A DNA stretch of 64,000 nt, from assembly GCF_002811245.1 (NCBI RefSeq), contig NZ_NIVQ01000009.1, positions 62,001-126,000 on the forward strand, given 5' to 3'. The translations under genes and the position numbers were made by a program. The notes under the pieces were generated by a model. The model was given only the letters and a program-made list of their open reading frames with translations. It did no database searches and was not told the origin of the DNA. Positions 1 through 9,731 of the stretch are shown here, in pieces (the first letter of the stretch is position 1; every line of letters starts with the position of its first letter). This DNA is from Vibrio salilacus. Lineage in GTDB: Bacteria > Pseudomonadota > Gammaproteobacteria > Enterobacterales > Vibrionaceae.

Positions 1-99
1 ACGCTTTCCGAGCAAGAAATTGCTCAAGCCGAGTTAATCAAAGCAGAACTGGTTAAACAAGAAACGTATTTCCATCATGACTATTTATGGCTTGATTAA
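1..99 (+). CDS. 3' end of an unidentified protein (partial, cut by window edge)
   Basis: Frame 1 is open from the first base to a TAA at 97-99 and gives the last 32 residues of a protein. The end is rich in Glu, Ala and Lys and then aromatic, finishing HHDYLWLD. The composition looks like real coding sequence, but the fragment is too short for me to name a family. It ends 313 bases before tssB, so it probably belongs to a separate transcription unit. The start lies outside the window. Confidence 0.55.
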   Translation, partial: TLSEQEIAQAELIKAELVKQETYFHHDYLWLD

Positions 100-412
100 G
101 CCATAAAAGAATGAATTTAGGGTTAGATATTATGGCAGGGATCAACTTTAAGAGTGGTCATAAAGACTGATTTGCTTAGTTCGTAATAACATATTCCTTT
201 ATTTAGTGGTGTTAAGGGCTATGTGTGATGTCTATTCCATAACTTTTATCAGCAACCGATGATTTAATTATAATTTTCTTGTCGGATAAATATAAGCGTA
301 AATAAAAAATTTGATAAAAAGAATGATTGGCCTGTATTGGAAAATATAGGTTCATGGTTCTTTTTGTCATAAATACCACCATCCATTTAATTAATATCGG
401 AGAACTTTTATC
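100..412 (+). promoter_or_regulatory. Gene-free leader upstream of the T6SS operon
   Basis: This AT-rich stretch of 313 bases separates the preceding partial gene from tssB and must hold the promoter of the T6SS operon. A TTGATA at 311-316 is the best -35-like hexamer, but the hexamers 17-18 bases downstream are poor -10 matches. I found no clear sigma-54 site (GG-N10-GC). The tssB ribosome-binding site is GGAG at 399-402. No hairpin terminator was obvious after the preceding gene. Confidence 0.4.
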
Positions 413-910
413 ATGTCTAAGGAAGGAAGCGTTGCTCCTAAAGAGCGGATTAATATTAAATATATTCCTGCTACCGGCGATGCTCAGGCTGAAGTTGAAC
501 TGCCACTAAAAACATTAGTAGTCGGTGACTTTAAAGGCCATACCGAAGAAACACCTGTCGAAGAGCGTAGTACCGTTTCAGTTGATAAAAACAACTTTGA
601 GTCAGTGATGCGTGAAAGTGAACTTAGCTTGTCTACCTCGGTGGCGAGTAAGCTAAGCGACGACGAAAATGCAGAACTTCCAGTTGAGCTGAGTTTCAAT
701 TCACTTGCTGATTTCTCTCCAGATTCAATTGCAAGCCAAGTCCCAGAGCTTAACAAGTTGATTGAACTGCGCGAAGCGCTTGTGGCACTGAAAGGTCCTC
801 TTGGCAATATCCCTGCGTTCCGCGAACGTCTGCAAGAACTGCTGCACTCTCAGGAGTCACGCGACAAATTACTTGAAGAGCTCAGCATCGTTGGCGAAGA
901 GCCAAAATAG
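413..910 (+). CDS. tssB: T6SS contractile sheath small subunit TssB (VipA)
   Basis: TssB/VipA pairs with TssC to build the contractile sheath that drives the Hcp tube out of the cell. The 165-residue product has the usual length and the family signature near the N-terminus, with an LPLK..VVGDF core at about residues 31-40. A conserved helical C-terminal half follows (LNKLIELREALVALKGPLG), the part that binds VipB and the ClpV-linked surface. The ATG at 413 has GGAG 10 bases upstream. It is the first gene of the cluster, 52 bases before tssC, as in V. cholerae VCA0107. Cytoplasmic. Confidence 0.97.
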   Translation: MSKEGSVAPKERINIKYIPATGDAQAEVELPLKTLVVGDFKGHTEETPVEERSTVSVDKNNFESVMRESELSLSTSVASKLSDDENAELPVELSFNSLADFSPDSIASQVPELNKLIELREALVALKGPLGNIPAFRERLQELLHSQESRDKLLEELSIVGEEPK

Positions 911-962
911 AACAAGAGATTAACTAACAACATTCGTCATTTAATGGATTAGGAAATACCTG

Positions 963-2435
963 ATGTCTACAGAAACGGTACTAGAAAGACCCCAGTTAGC
1001 TGAAGGCGGCTTACTAGATGAAATCATGGCACAAACGAAAATTGCGCCAAGTGAAGAAGGCTACGATATTGCTAAAAAAGGCGTCGCTGCGTTTATTGAG
1101 AACCTCATTGGCTCGCAACAAACTGACGAAGCCGTGAATAAATCACTCGTTGACCAAATGTTGGTTGAGTTAGATAAAAAAATCAGCGCTCAGATGGATG
1201 AAATTCTCCATGACGAAAAATTCCAACAGATGGAATCGTCATGGCGTGGATTAAAACTACTGGTTGATCGTACCGATTTTGGTGAGAACAACAAAATTGA
1301 TCTTCTTCACGTGACCAAAGAAGAGCTACTTGAAGACTTTGAGTTTGCACCAGAAACTACCCAGTCAGGATTATACAAACATGTATATTCGTCGGGCTAT
1401 GGCCAGTTTGGTGGCGAACCGACAGGCGCGATTGTGGGTAACTTTAGCTTTACCCCATCAACACCTGATATGAAGTTACTTCAATACATGGGGTCACTCG
1501 GAGCTATGGCTCATGCTCCCTTTATCTCAAGCGTTGGCCCAGAGTTTTTCGGTATTGATTCGTTCGAAGAATTACCAAATATTAAAGATGTTAAATCTAT
1601 CTTTGAAAGCCCGAAGTACACCAAATGGCGTTCACTTCGTGAATCTGAAGATGCACGTTACTTAGGTTTGGCAGCGCCGCGTTTCCTTTTGCGTGTACCT
1701 TATGACCCAACTGAAAACCCAATTAAGTCATTTAACTACGCAGAGAGCGTTTCTCAGTCTCATGAACACTATCTTTGGGGCAACACTGCTTTCGCGTTTG
1801 CGACACGTTTAACCGACAGCTTTGCCAAATACCGTTGGTGCCCAAACATCATTGGCCCACAAAGTGGCGGTGCTGTTGAAGATCTTCCTGTCCACGTGTT
1901 CGAGTCGATGGGTGCGCTTCAGGCGAAGATCCCAACAGAAGTCCTCATTACTGACCGTAAAGAGTTTGAATTAGCAGAAGAAGGCTTTATCGCCCTAACA
2001 ATGCGTAAAGGCAGCGATAATGCAGCGTTCTTCTCGGCAAACTCAATCCAGAAGCCGAAGATCTTCCCTAATACTAAAGAAGGGAAAGAAGCGGAAACCA
2101 ATTACAAGTTGGGTACTCAGCTACCTTACATGATGATCATTAACCGCCTTGCTCACTACATTAAAGTACTGCAACGCGAGCAGATCGGTTCATGGAAAGA
2201 GCGTCAAGATTTAGAGCGTGAGTTGAATACTTGGATCAAGCAGTTTGTGGCTGACCAAGAGAACCCACCAGCAGACGTTCGTAGTCGTCGCCCATTACGT
2301 GCAGCGAAGATTGAAGTGGCTGATGTGGATGGTAACCCAGGTTGGTACCAAGTTTCTCTTTCTGTCCGCCCTCACTTCAAGTACATGGGTGCAAACTTTG
2401 AATTGTCACTGGTTGGCCGATTAGATCAGGCATAA
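963..2435 (+). CDS. tssC: T6SS contractile sheath large subunit TssC (VipB)
   Basis: TssC/VipB is the large sheath subunit. With TssB it forms the helical cytoplasmic tube that contracts to fire the T6SS and is recycled by ClpV. The 490-residue length is typical. Family landmarks include WRGLKLLVDRTDF (about residues 94-106), an ISSVGPEFF block and the C-terminal RPHFKYMGANFELSLVGRL that closes EvpB-family proteins. The ATG at 963 follows AGGA at 951-954. It sits directly behind tssB and 5 bases before tssE. Confidence 0.98.
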   Translation: MSTETVLERPQLAEGGLLDEIMAQTKIAPSEEGYDIAKKGVAAFIENLIGSQQTDEAVNKSLVDQMLVELDKKISAQMDEILHDEKFQQMESSWRGLKLLVDRTDFGENNKIDLLHVTKEELLEDFEFAPETTQSGLYKHVYSSGYGQFGGEPTGAIVGNFSFTPSTPDMKLLQYMGSLGAMAHAPFISSVGPEFFGIDSFEELPNIKDVKSIFESPKYTKWRSLRESEDARYLGLAAPRFLLRVPYDPTENPIKSFNYAESVSQSHEHYLWGNTAFAFATRLTDSFAKYRWCPNIIGPQSGGAVEDLPVHVFESMGALQAKIPTEVLITDRKEFELAEEGFIALTMRKGSDNAAFFSANSIQKPKIFPNTKEGKEAETNYKLGTQLPYMMIINRLAHYIKVLQREQIGSWKERQDLERELNTWIKQFVADQENPPADVRSRRPLRAAKIEVADVDGNPGWYQVSLSVRPHFKYMGANFELSLVGRLDQA

Positions 2436-2440
2436 CCATC

Positions 2441-2878
2441 ATGACGTACTTTGCTCCTGAAGAAAGTACGTTCGGTGTTGGCTTCTTTGAACGCTTAGAA
2501 GCCAACGCTAAGAACGTTTCTTTAACACAAGGCCCAGAGCCAAATGATGTTCTTAACTCAATTAAAGGTAACGTTTCCAAGATCTTAAATACACGTGTTG
2601 GTGGGGCACAGAGTTCGCCGAGTTTGGGATTGATTGATTTCAATGATGCCACGCTAGACACCTTAGATCTGTCGCTAAAGGTCAAGTTAGCGATTCAAAA
2701 CTGCTTACATAATTTTGAGCCGAGACTCAAGAACATTGAAGTCATTGCTGAGACGGACAGATTCAGTCCGTTGTCGCTGCAGTTCAGAATAACGGCACAA
2801 ATTAATAGCGATGCAATTCACGACCGCGTTCACATCAGTTTGCTTTTGGACCAAAACAGACAATATCGAGTGATTTAG
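2441..2878 (+). CDS. tssE: T6SS baseplate subunit TssE (gp25-like)
   Basis: TssE is the T4 gp25-like baseplate wedge protein from which sheath assembly starts. The 145-residue product carries the conserved Glu-Pro-Arg of the family in NFEPRLKNIEV (about residues 91-101) and the gp25 fold pattern of a helical N-terminal half and a beta-rich C-terminal half (LQFRITAQI, RVHISLLLD). The start is 5 bases after tssC and the stop 5 bases before tssF, so it is co-transcribed. The ribosome-binding site is weak, and translation may be coupled to tssC. Cytoplasmic, membrane-docked baseplate. Confidence 0.95.
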   Translation: MTYFAPEESTFGVGFFERLEANAKNVSLTQGPEPNDVLNSIKGNVSKILNTRVGGAQSSPSLGLIDFNDATLDTLDLSLKVKLAIQNCLHNFEPRLKNIEVIAETDRFSPLSLQFRITAQINSDAIHDRVHISLLLDQNRQYRVI

Positions 2879-2883
2879 GGATT

Positions 2884-4653
2884 ATGACTCAAGACAAGTA
2901 TTTCAGAGAGGAACTGGCTTTTCTCAAAGAGCAAGGGCGTGAATTTACCGAAATTCACCCTCAGCTCTCTCGATTCTTGCACGGTAGAACAATGGACCCA
3001 GATGTCGAAAGACTGCTTGAAGGGTTTGCTTTTCTCACGGCACGTTTGCGAGAAAAAGTCGAGGATGAATTCCCTGAACTCACTCACTCAATGATCAACA
3101 TGCTTTGGCCTAACTACTTAAGGCCTATCCCAAGCATGACTATTTTGGCTTTTAAACCAGATAAAAGTGTTAGTGAAAAGCAGGTGATTGCTAAAGGCAC
3201 TCAGGTAGACAGTAAGCCAGTTTTTGGCACTAAATGTCACTTTAGCACCTGTCGTAATGTCGATCTTTACCCATTAACATGCACTGATGTTAGAGCGCAA
3301 CATACCCGCGAAGCAACCACAATCGACCTATCACTTGAGATGTTAGGAGACACCACAGTAGGCAGTGCGCTGCTTGATGGCCTGCGCTTTTATCTGGGTG
3401 GCGATAAGTACAGCTCACAGATGATCTACCTGTGGCTTAATCACTACTTGGACAAGGTCACCATTGATGTCAATGGCACTCAGTTTCCACTTGATGAAGG
3501 CTGTTTTAAAACCGTAGGTTTTGATAGTGACGATGCTCTACTCCCTTACCCAACCAACGTCTATGAAGGGTATCGGGTCTTGCAAGAATACTTGTCATTT
3601 CCAGAGGCATTTCATTTCTTTGACTTGGTCGGGCTTGACCGAGCAATCCCGAAAAATGTCACTGGGACGTTTTCTATCCAGCTGCATTTCTCCAAAACGC
3701 TCCCCGCAGATGTTCGGGTTCAGAAAGACAATTTTCAGCTTTATTGCACCCCGATTATCAATTTATTTGAACACGATGCTGATCCTATTGCGTTGTCCGG
3801 CCGTCAATCTGAATATCGTATTGCGCCGTCAAGCCGTTACCCATCGCATTATGAAGTTTTCAATGTCGAGGCGGTAACGGGTTGGCAAGACTCAGCTAGT
3901 GAAGGTAAGCGGGTTCGTGGTGCAAAACGTGTCTATTCCTCGTTTGAAAGCTTCCAGCACGAAGTTGAGCGAGTGCGTAATCGTAATGCCCTCTATTACC
4001 GCACTCGCGTTAAAGAGAGTATTCGTGGTGATGGTTTTGATTCCTTTATCTCGTTTGTCCGCAGTGATGAAACGGTCTCATTTGATGTTGATGAAGCGGT
4101 CTCGATTAAGCTCAACTGCACTAACCGACTGCTGCCGCTAGAACTCGGTGTGGGAGATATTTGCCTACCCACCGATACGTCACCGCCATTTGCCACGTTC
4201 GCCAATTTATCTGTGCCTTCGCAGTCGCTGCGCCCAGTGTTAGATGGAAGTTTATTGTGGACCTTGATTTCCAACTTGTCGCTTAACTATTTATCGCTGT
4301 TATCTAAAGACGCATTAAGTAGTGTGTTACGTGCTTATGATTTTCGTGCTTTGGTTGATCGCCAAGCCGAGCGGGTTTCTAGGCAGCGGCTCGCAGCGAT
4401 TCAGAAAATAGAATCTAAGCCACTGGATAAGGTATTGCGTGGACTGCCGGTGCGTGGGTTGCAATCCACCTTATACATCGACCAATCAGGTTTTGGCTCA
4501 GAAGGTGATTTGTTCCTATTTGGCACCGTGTTGAGTCATTTCTTTGCTTTATACGCCAGCATTAACTCATTTCATGAGCTTAATGTGGTCAATACCACCA
4601 ATCAAGAGAGGTACACATGGGGTACTCAGACGGGGATGCAACCACTCATTTAG
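2884..4653 (+). CDS. tssF: T6SS baseplate subunit TssF (VasA)
   Basis: TssF forms the baseplate wedge together with TssG (2:1) and TssK, equivalent to T4 gp6/gp7. The 589-residue product opens with the family block YFREELAFLKEQGREF and then LEGFAFLTARLREKVEDEFPELTHSMINMLWPNYLRP, which is diagnostic of VasA/ImpG proteins. The ATG at 2884 follows AGGG in the 5-base gap after tssE. Its last 37 bases overlap tssG in another frame, which implies translational coupling and fixed stoichiometry. Matches V. cholerae VCA0110 in position. Confidence 0.97.
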   Translation: MTQDKYFREELAFLKEQGREFTEIHPQLSRFLHGRTMDPDVERLLEGFAFLTARLREKVEDEFPELTHSMINMLWPNYLRPIPSMTILAFKPDKSVSEKQVIAKGTQVDSKPVFGTKCHFSTCRNVDLYPLTCTDVRAQHTREATTIDLSLEMLGDTTVGSALLDGLRFYLGGDKYSSQMIYLWLNHYLDKVTIDVNGTQFPLDEGCFKTVGFDSDDALLPYPTNVYEGYRVLQEYLSFPEAFHFFDLVGLDRAIPKNVTGTFSIQLHFSKTLPADVRVQKDNFQLYCTPIINLFEHDADPIALSGRQSEYRIAPSSRYPSHYEVFNVEAVTGWQDSASEGKRVRGAKRVYSSFESFQHEVERVRNRNALYYRTRVKESIRGDGFDSFISFVRSDETVSFDVDEAVSIKLNCTNRLLPLELGVGDICLPTDTSPPFATFANLSVPSQSLRPVLDGSLLWTLISNLSLNYLSLLSKDALSSVLRAYDFRALVDRQAERVSRQRLAAIQKIESKPLDKVLRGLPVRGLQSTLYIDQSGFGSEGDLFLFGTVLSHFFALYASINSFHELNVVNTTNQERYTWGTQTGMQPLI

Positions 4654-5633
4654 CGGATGAGTTGGGTCAAACCGTTGAGGCCGTGTTGCCACAAGACGTT
4701 CATGACTACAACTTTTATCAGCTGGTTGAGTTGCTGCAAAAGCTATTTGAATTAAATCCGGAAAATGACGATTGGGAGCGCCAGTGCAAATTGGTATTTA
4801 GTGGCAACCCGAGTCTCGGCTTTTCACCGTCGGATGTCAGTCAGCTTGATAAGCGTGATGACCAACGTCTGGTCATGCTGACTAATTTCTTTGGTTTGTC
4901 AGGAGCGCAATCACCCCTACCAGGGTTTGTGGTCGAACAATTATTAAACGAAGAGCCAGGTGGTTTTAAGCAGCCATTTTTCGACTTTTTTAACAACCGA
5001 CTAATCAATCTGGTGTACCGAATTTGGCGTAAGTATCGCTATTTTGTGCGTTTTCAACCTGACGCTCAGGACGATTTTTCCGCTCAATTACTGTCACTTG
5101 TTGGCTTAGGTTCGCCCGATTTGCGCGGTGATACGCCAATCAATTGGTGCAAAATGTTGGCTTACTCAGGTACGTTGGCAGGGCGAAGTCGCTCGCCGCA
5201 AGTGGTGTCTGGGATCATTGCCCACTGTTTTGATTTGGACGATGTTGAAATTCGCCAATGGACGCGACGTAAAGTGCTGATTGCCCCTGCTCAGCAAACG
5301 ACCTTGGGTAAAGCAAATTCACAACTGGGCGTGACCAGCATGGTGGGTGAATCGATTATTGACTGCAACGGTAAGTTTACCATCTGTATTCGCCAACTAT
5401 CGCGCAGTAAGTTCTCTGACTTTTTACCATCAGGACAAGAGTTTGAACCGCTATGCAAACTGGTTGAATTTATTTTACGTGAGCAAATGGCATACGACTT
5501 GGAGCTGACTATGGATGATGATGAAGCCCCTGATTTCGTATTGGGCGAACAGTCGGGTATTGCACTTGGCTGGACATCGTTTCTTGGCACCAGCTCACAA
5601 GAGAAAAGTGTATTAATACAAGTAAGGCAATAA
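4617..5633 (+). CDS. tssG: T6SS baseplate subunit TssG (VasB)
   Basis: TssG completes the baseplate wedge with TssF. The 338-residue product shows the family pattern: a FYQLVELLQKLFE motif near residues 30-42, a PLPGFVVEQLL block, a long helix (FFDFFNNRLINLVYRIWRKYRY) and the LAGRSRSPQ segment. The chosen ATG at 4617 lies inside the end of tssF, with an AGAGG ribosome-binding site 5-6 bases ahead. The next gene, encoding the FHA protein, begins 2 bases after the stop. Confidence 0.95.
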   Translation: MGYSDGDATTHLADELGQTVEAVLPQDVHDYNFYQLVELLQKLFELNPENDDWERQCKLVFSGNPSLGFSPSDVSQLDKRDDQRLVMLTNFFGLSGAQSPLPGFVVEQLLNEEPGGFKQPFFDFFNNRLINLVYRIWRKYRYFVRFQPDAQDDFSAQLLSLVGLGSPDLRGDTPINWCKMLAYSGTLAGRSRSPQVVSGIIAHCFDLDDVEIRQWTRRKVLIAPAQQTTLGKANSQLGVTSMVGESIIDCNGKFTICIRQLSRSKFSDFLPSGQEFEPLCKLVEFILREQMAYDLELTMDDDEAPDFVLGEQSGIALGWTSFLGTSSQEKSVLIQVRQ

Positions 5634-5635
5634 CA

Positions 5636-7108
5636 ATGGATTCTTCGGCTCAACCTACTCTTACCCTGTTAGTGATAAACGCACAGCGACTGGAATCAGG
5701 CCTTTCTGCTGCGATGCAGTGGGACAAATCCGGCGGCATTATTGGCTCTGGGTCACACAGTAAATGGTTGCTCAAAGATGGTCAGGGTCAAGTTAAAAGT
5801 GAGCACTGTGAAGTGTTGATGTTTGACGGTGCCTTCTGTCTACGTGACTTAAGTGGCGAGACATTCGTTAATGGGACCGAAATGCCGATCGGCAAAGGAT
5901 TGCTGGCGAAAATGGTGCACAAAGACCACATCAACATTGGTCCTTACCAACTGCGAGTAATGCTAGGTGACTACGAAGAAGATCACACTGCGGGTCCATT
6001 GAGCCAATTATTTGAAGAAACAAGTACTGACTTGCTTGCCGATGATGCGTTCGATATCGACACAGAGGGTGAGCAAGAGAGCGAAATCAGCACCGAGCCA
6101 TTAGCGGCGCTTGATGAACTTATGATCGGCAGCGAGCAAGAGTCACTGATTGACGATGAGCTTAAAACGGCAAGGGAAGACGAGCAGCGCTCGATTGTTC
6201 CTGAAGAAGATTTAACCCTGCGTACGCCGAATTTTACCGTGCAAGCAGACAGTGATAATGAAATTAGCTCATCAATGACGCTGAAACGCATTCTTAGCTT
6301 TGGCTTTGGCAAGAAAGCAGCAGCGCCGAGCAAACCGATGCAACAAACCAATATTGAACAAGCTAATCAGCTTGAATCACAACAACAGATAACTCACGAC
6401 AACGTTTCAGAGGGCCTGCAAATGGACGAGCAAACATTAGATTTGCTAGAGGAAGAAGTAGCAAAAAGCATTCAACCAGAACCAAATACGAATCACAGCC
6501 AGTCAGCAGCAGGTGGTCACCTATTGACCGGGCCGATGCTCAATGGTTTAGGCGTACAAGTTGATCAAACGGATGATATTGAGCGCATGCACATGCTCTC
6601 GCAAGAAATGGGTGAATCGTTACAAGCGTGTATTCAAGGGTTGCTTGATTTACATCAACAGGTCTGTAACGGCCGATTTGGCACCTTGAACCGTAATTTG
6701 CAGCCGATTGAAGATAACCCGTTGCGTTTAGGGTTGTCTTACCAAGAGACAATAAAAACCTTGTATGACGCAGAGAAAAGTGCCGTGCATTTGTCTGCGC
6801 CGGCAGCCATTGCAGAAAGCTTACGTAATGTTCAAGCGCACAATGAAGCGATGCAACATGCTACTGGTGAAGCGTTAAACCAGATTCTTGGCGCATTTTC
6901 GCCACAGGTGTTGCAACGTCGTTTCCAAAACTACAAGCGATCTCATCAAGATACGGCCCACGACACAGACGCCTGGGCGTGGAATATGTACTGCAATTAT
7001 TACCAAGAGCTGACCTCTCATCGCCAACAAGGCTTTGAAAAGTTGTTCTGGGAAATTTTTGAGCAAGCGTACGACAAGAAGATTCGCGAGAAGCAATTGG
7101 AGTTTTAG
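5636..7108 (+). CDS. tagH: T6SS-associated FHA-domain protein (VasC/TagH)
   Basis: FHA proteins in T6SS clusters bind phosphothreonine and, in systems with the PpkA kinase, take part in post-translational activation. The N-terminal 110 residues look like an FHA fold (GSHSKWLLKDG, then SGETFVNGTEMPIG, an FHA-type Asn-Gly). The middle part is a low-complexity acidic linker rich in Glu, Asp and Ser (about 125-300), and the C-terminal part is a helical type VI FHA domain ending in FEKLFWEIFEQAYDKKIREKQLEF. No kinase or phosphatase partner gene is present in the window. Equivalent in place to VCA0112. Confidence 0.92.
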   Translation: MDSSAQPTLTLLVINAQRLESGLSAAMQWDKSGGIIGSGSHSKWLLKDGQGQVKSEHCEVLMFDGAFCLRDLSGETFVNGTEMPIGKGLLAKMVHKDHINIGPYQLRVMLGDYEEDHTAGPLSQLFEETSTDLLADDAFDIDTEGEQESEISTEPLAALDELMIGSEQESLIDDELKTAREDEQRSIVPEEDLTLRTPNFTVQADSDNEISSSMTLKRILSFGFGKKAAAPSKPMQQTNIEQANQLESQQQITHDNVSEGLQMDEQTLDLLEEEVAKSIQPEPNTNHSQSAAGGHLLTGPMLNGLGVQVDQTDDIERMHMLSQEMGESLQACIQGLLDLHQQVCNGRFGTLNRNLQPIEDNPLRLGLSYQETIKTLYDAEKSAVHLSAPAAIAESLRNVQAHNEAMQHATGEALNQILGAFSPQVLQRRFQNYKRSHQDTAHDTDAWAWNMYCNYYQELTSHRQQGFEKLFWEIFEQAYDKKIREKQLEF

Positions 7109-7110
7109 GC

Positions 7111-7590
7111 GTGAGAAATCTGTTATGGATGGGCTTTCTCACTGTGATCCTCACTGCGTGTAGCAGCGAACCGGAACGTTACGATCCTACGCTGTTACCG
7201 ACCAACGTGACGTTCAGTATTGTCGCAGGTGATGACGTTAATCCGAGTCTTTGGGGCCAGGCATCACCAGTCGAAATTCAAGTGTTTGAGCTGGTGGACG
7301 ACTCGATGTTTATGTCATCAAGTTATGACCAGTTGAAAGCGGATCATGAGAAAGCACTGAAAAGTAATTTCGTCAAAAGCTATGACTACGTCTTGATGCC
7401 AGGACAGTTTAAATTCGTTAATCAGATCGAAGTCGATGAAGAGACTAATTATATCGGCATCATGGCGAACTTCTCCGATATTGAGCTGAGTGAGTGGAAG
7501 AAAGCGGTCAAAGTACTAAACAAAGGCAGGGAGTATCACCTTTTGATGCTTCTAGATGAATACGACGTGAAGTTGGAAAAGGTGGAATAG
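7111..7590 (+). CDS. tssJ: T6SS outer-membrane lipoprotein TssJ (VasD)
   Basis: TssJ anchors the TssJLM membrane complex in the outer membrane. The 159-residue product has a short signal peptide with lipobox LTAC (Cys17) and a beta-sandwich-like body. The start is a GTG at 7111, with GGAG 9 bases upstream inside the end of the FHA gene. The residues after the Cys (Ser, Ser) do not suggest inner-membrane retention. It lies 2 bases after the FHA gene and 5 bases before tssK. Confidence 0.93.
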   Translation: MRNLLWMGFLTVILTACSSEPERYDPTLLPTNVTFSIVAGDDVNPSLWGQASPVEIQVFELVDDSMFMSSSYDQLKADHEKALKSNFVKSYDYVLMPGQFKFVNQIEVDEETNYIGIMANFSDIELSEWKKAVKVLNKGREYHLLMLLDEYDVKLEKVE

Positions 7591-7595
7591 ACAAG

Positions 7596-8930
7596 ATGTT
7601 TGCACGCAATCGTGTTATTTGGAATGAAGGCTTATTTATAAAGCCTCAGCACTTCCAACAGCAGCAAAGATACACAGAATACTATATCGACGAACGCATG
7701 AGTTCAGTGAGTCGTTATCTATATGGTGTGTCAGAATTCTCGTTAAACCCAGAATACCTCTCTTTCGGTCGTATCGCGATTGAACGTGCTGTTGGCATTA
7801 TGCCTGACGGTACTGCGTTTCGTATTCCTCAAGAAGATACACTGCCTGACGCGTTAGAAATAGAAGATGCATCGCTAGCAAATCAACTGGTTTACCTAGC
7901 AATTCCGCTGCGTAGTGAGTCCTTAATGGAGGTTAACTGGCCAGAAGTTCAAGGCACAGGGCGCTATGAAAGCCGCCGCCTTGAAGTTCGTGATGTCCAT
8001 ACCGCACAAGGCGATATGACGACCATTGATGTGTCACCGATGCGCATTCAGTTGATGCTCGAGAAAGAAGATCGTAGCGCGTATGCGTCAATGGCGGTCG
8101 GTCGCATTTTAGAAAAACGTCCTGATGGCAGTGTGGTGATGGACACTGATTTTATTCCGTGTCACCTCAATGTGGTCGGTAATGTAGCTTTGCACCGTTT
8201 TGTTAATGAAATTTCAGGTTTGATGCGTGAACGCGCCAAGAATATTGCTCAGCGTATTAGCTCACCATCGCAAGGTGGCGTTGCGGATGTGTCTGACTTT
8301 ATGTTGCTGCAAGCGCTAAACCGCTTACAGCCGCAGATGCAACATTTGGCAGAGTTACGTAGTCTCCATCCAGAGCGCTTGTTTGAATGCCTGTCAACAG
8401 TGGCTGGCGAACTAGCGACCTTTACCGACGAAAGCCGTCTGCCACCGAAAACCGTTAGCTATAACCATGATATGCCAACGGAGTCGTTCTGGCCTTTGAT
8501 CCGTAATCTACGTCAGTCGCTCAGTGTGGTACTTGAACCGAGAGCGGTATCCATTCAGTTAGATAAACGTAAGTACGGCTTGATGGTCGCGCCAATTCAA
8601 GATCCACAGTTGATGGCAAGCGCTGACTTTATTATTGCTGTCAAGGCGCGTATGCCAATGGATGAGTTGCGTCGTCAATTCACTCAGCAAACCAAAGTTT
8701 CGTCTGTTGAGAAAATCCGTGAGCTTATTTCACTGCAATTGCCTGGTGTCCCTCTGGTTGCGTTGCCAGTTGCACCACGTCAGCTTCCTTATCACGCGGG
8801 TTATACCTATTACCAATTGGATAAGACCAGCAGTGCTTGGAGTATGCTTCAGCACTCTAGTGGTTTTGCGTTCCACGTGGCAGCGGCATTTGAAGAACTC
8901 GATCTGCAGTTCTGGGCAATCAGGAGTTAA
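7596..8930 (+). CDS. tssK: T6SS baseplate-membrane linker TssK (VasE)
   Basis: TssK is a trimeric adaptor, related to phage receptor-binding proteins, that joins the baseplate wedge to the TssL/TssM membrane complex. The 444-residue product starts with the hallmark VIWNEGLFIKPQHFQQQ and ends with a head domain containing FAFHVAAAFEELDLQFWAI, typical of the family. The ATG at 7596 lies 5 bases after tssJ and the stop 2 bases before tssL. Cytoplasmic. Same place as VCA0114. Confidence 0.97.
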   Translation: MFARNRVIWNEGLFIKPQHFQQQQRYTEYYIDERMSSVSRYLYGVSEFSLNPEYLSFGRIAIERAVGIMPDGTAFRIPQEDTLPDALEIEDASLANQLVYLAIPLRSESLMEVNWPEVQGTGRYESRRLEVRDVHTAQGDMTTIDVSPMRIQLMLEKEDRSAYASMAVGRILEKRPDGSVVMDTDFIPCHLNVVGNVALHRFVNEISGLMRERAKNIAQRISSPSQGGVADVSDFMLLQALNRLQPQMQHLAELRSLHPERLFECLSTVAGELATFTDESRLPPKTVSYNHDMPTESFWPLIRNLRQSLSVVLEPRAVSIQLDKRKYGLMVAPIQDPQLMASADFIIAVKARMPMDELRRQFTQQTKVSSVEKIRELISLQLPGVPLVALPVAPRQLPYHAGYTYYQLDKTSSAWSMLQHSSGFAFHVAAAFEELDLQFWAIRS

Positions 8931-8932
8931 GC

Positions 8933-9706
8933 ATGGATATCAATAAAAAAGACAGTAAATACAGCAGCTTGCTATTTGATGATGTCGAAAGAATCAATCA
9001 TGACCAGGACTACTGGTTTCAAATGCGTGGCAGTTTGAATAACCCATTGATTGATGCGGCGACCCCGCTGCTTGGTTTGGCACTGCGAGTTCGCCAACTG
9101 GCTGAGTGTGACAATATTGAAGCCATTTATGAGCAGACCGTTGAAGAGATCAAAACCATTGAAATTGAGCTCACGGAGCTTGGTTATGAACACGCGGTGT
9201 TAATGGCTTATCGCTACATTCTGTGTACGTTTTTGGACGAGTCTGTGATGGGAACATCGTGGGGCGCATCAACAGTATGGGCAGAGCATTCCATGCTATC
9301 GCGCTTTCATAATGAAACGTGGGGAGGCGAAAAAGTTTTTACCATCCTTAAGCGTCTTGAAGCTGAACCTGAGCAGTACAAACCGTTGCTTGAATTCATC
9401 TATCAATGTTTAGTGCTTGGTTTCGAAGGCAAATATCGCGTGATTGAATCAGGGAAGCTTGAGCGTGAGAAAGTCATTAGTCAGTTGCACAAATTGCTTA
9501 ATCGAGATAATGAGGCCGATATTGCTCAGCTCACGAGCGCCACTGAGCATGTGGTGCGTTCTAAGTACAAATTGAGTAAGCAGGTGCCTTTGTGGTCGAT
9601 ATTTGTAGGCTTTGTCGTGCTATGGAGTGGCGCGTTTCTCGGCTACAGCTACTTACTCCACGTCAAAACCAGTGACGTAATCGAACAACTCAATCAAATT
9701 CTATAA
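8933..9706 (+). CDS. tssL: T6SS inner-membrane protein TssL (VasF, DotU/IcmH-like)
   Basis: TssL is a tail-anchored inner-membrane protein of the TssJLM complex, related to IcmH/DotU. The cytoplasmic hook-shaped domain fills the first 215 residues (MAYRYILCTFLDESVMGTSWG is a family block). One C-terminal membrane helix spans about residues 220-243 (WSIFVGFVVLWSGAFLGYSYL) with a short periplasmic tail. No peptidoglycan-binding OmpA-like domain follows, so this is the short form of TssL, as in V. cholerae VasF. The ATG at 8933 is 2 bases after tssK. Confidence 0.95.
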   Translation: MDINKKDSKYSSLLFDDVERINHDQDYWFQMRGSLNNPLIDAATPLLGLALRVRQLAECDNIEAIYEQTVEEIKTIEIELTELGYEHAVLMAYRYILCTFLDESVMGTSWGASTVWAEHSMLSRFHNETWGGEKVFTILKRLEAEPEQYKPLLEFIYQCLVLGFEGKYRVIESGKLEREKVISQLHKLLNRDNEADIAQLTSATEHVVRSKYKLSKQVPLWSIFVGFVVLWSGAFLGYSYLLHVKTSDVIEQLNQIL

Positions 9707-9731
9707 AAATAATTAAGGCTAGGTGATTGCC

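Noticed and set aside
100..412. A sigma-54 promoter in front of tssB, as expected from VasH in the cluster
   Set aside because: No GG-N10-GC pattern with flanking TGGC and TTGC was found; the closest candidates lack the GC element.
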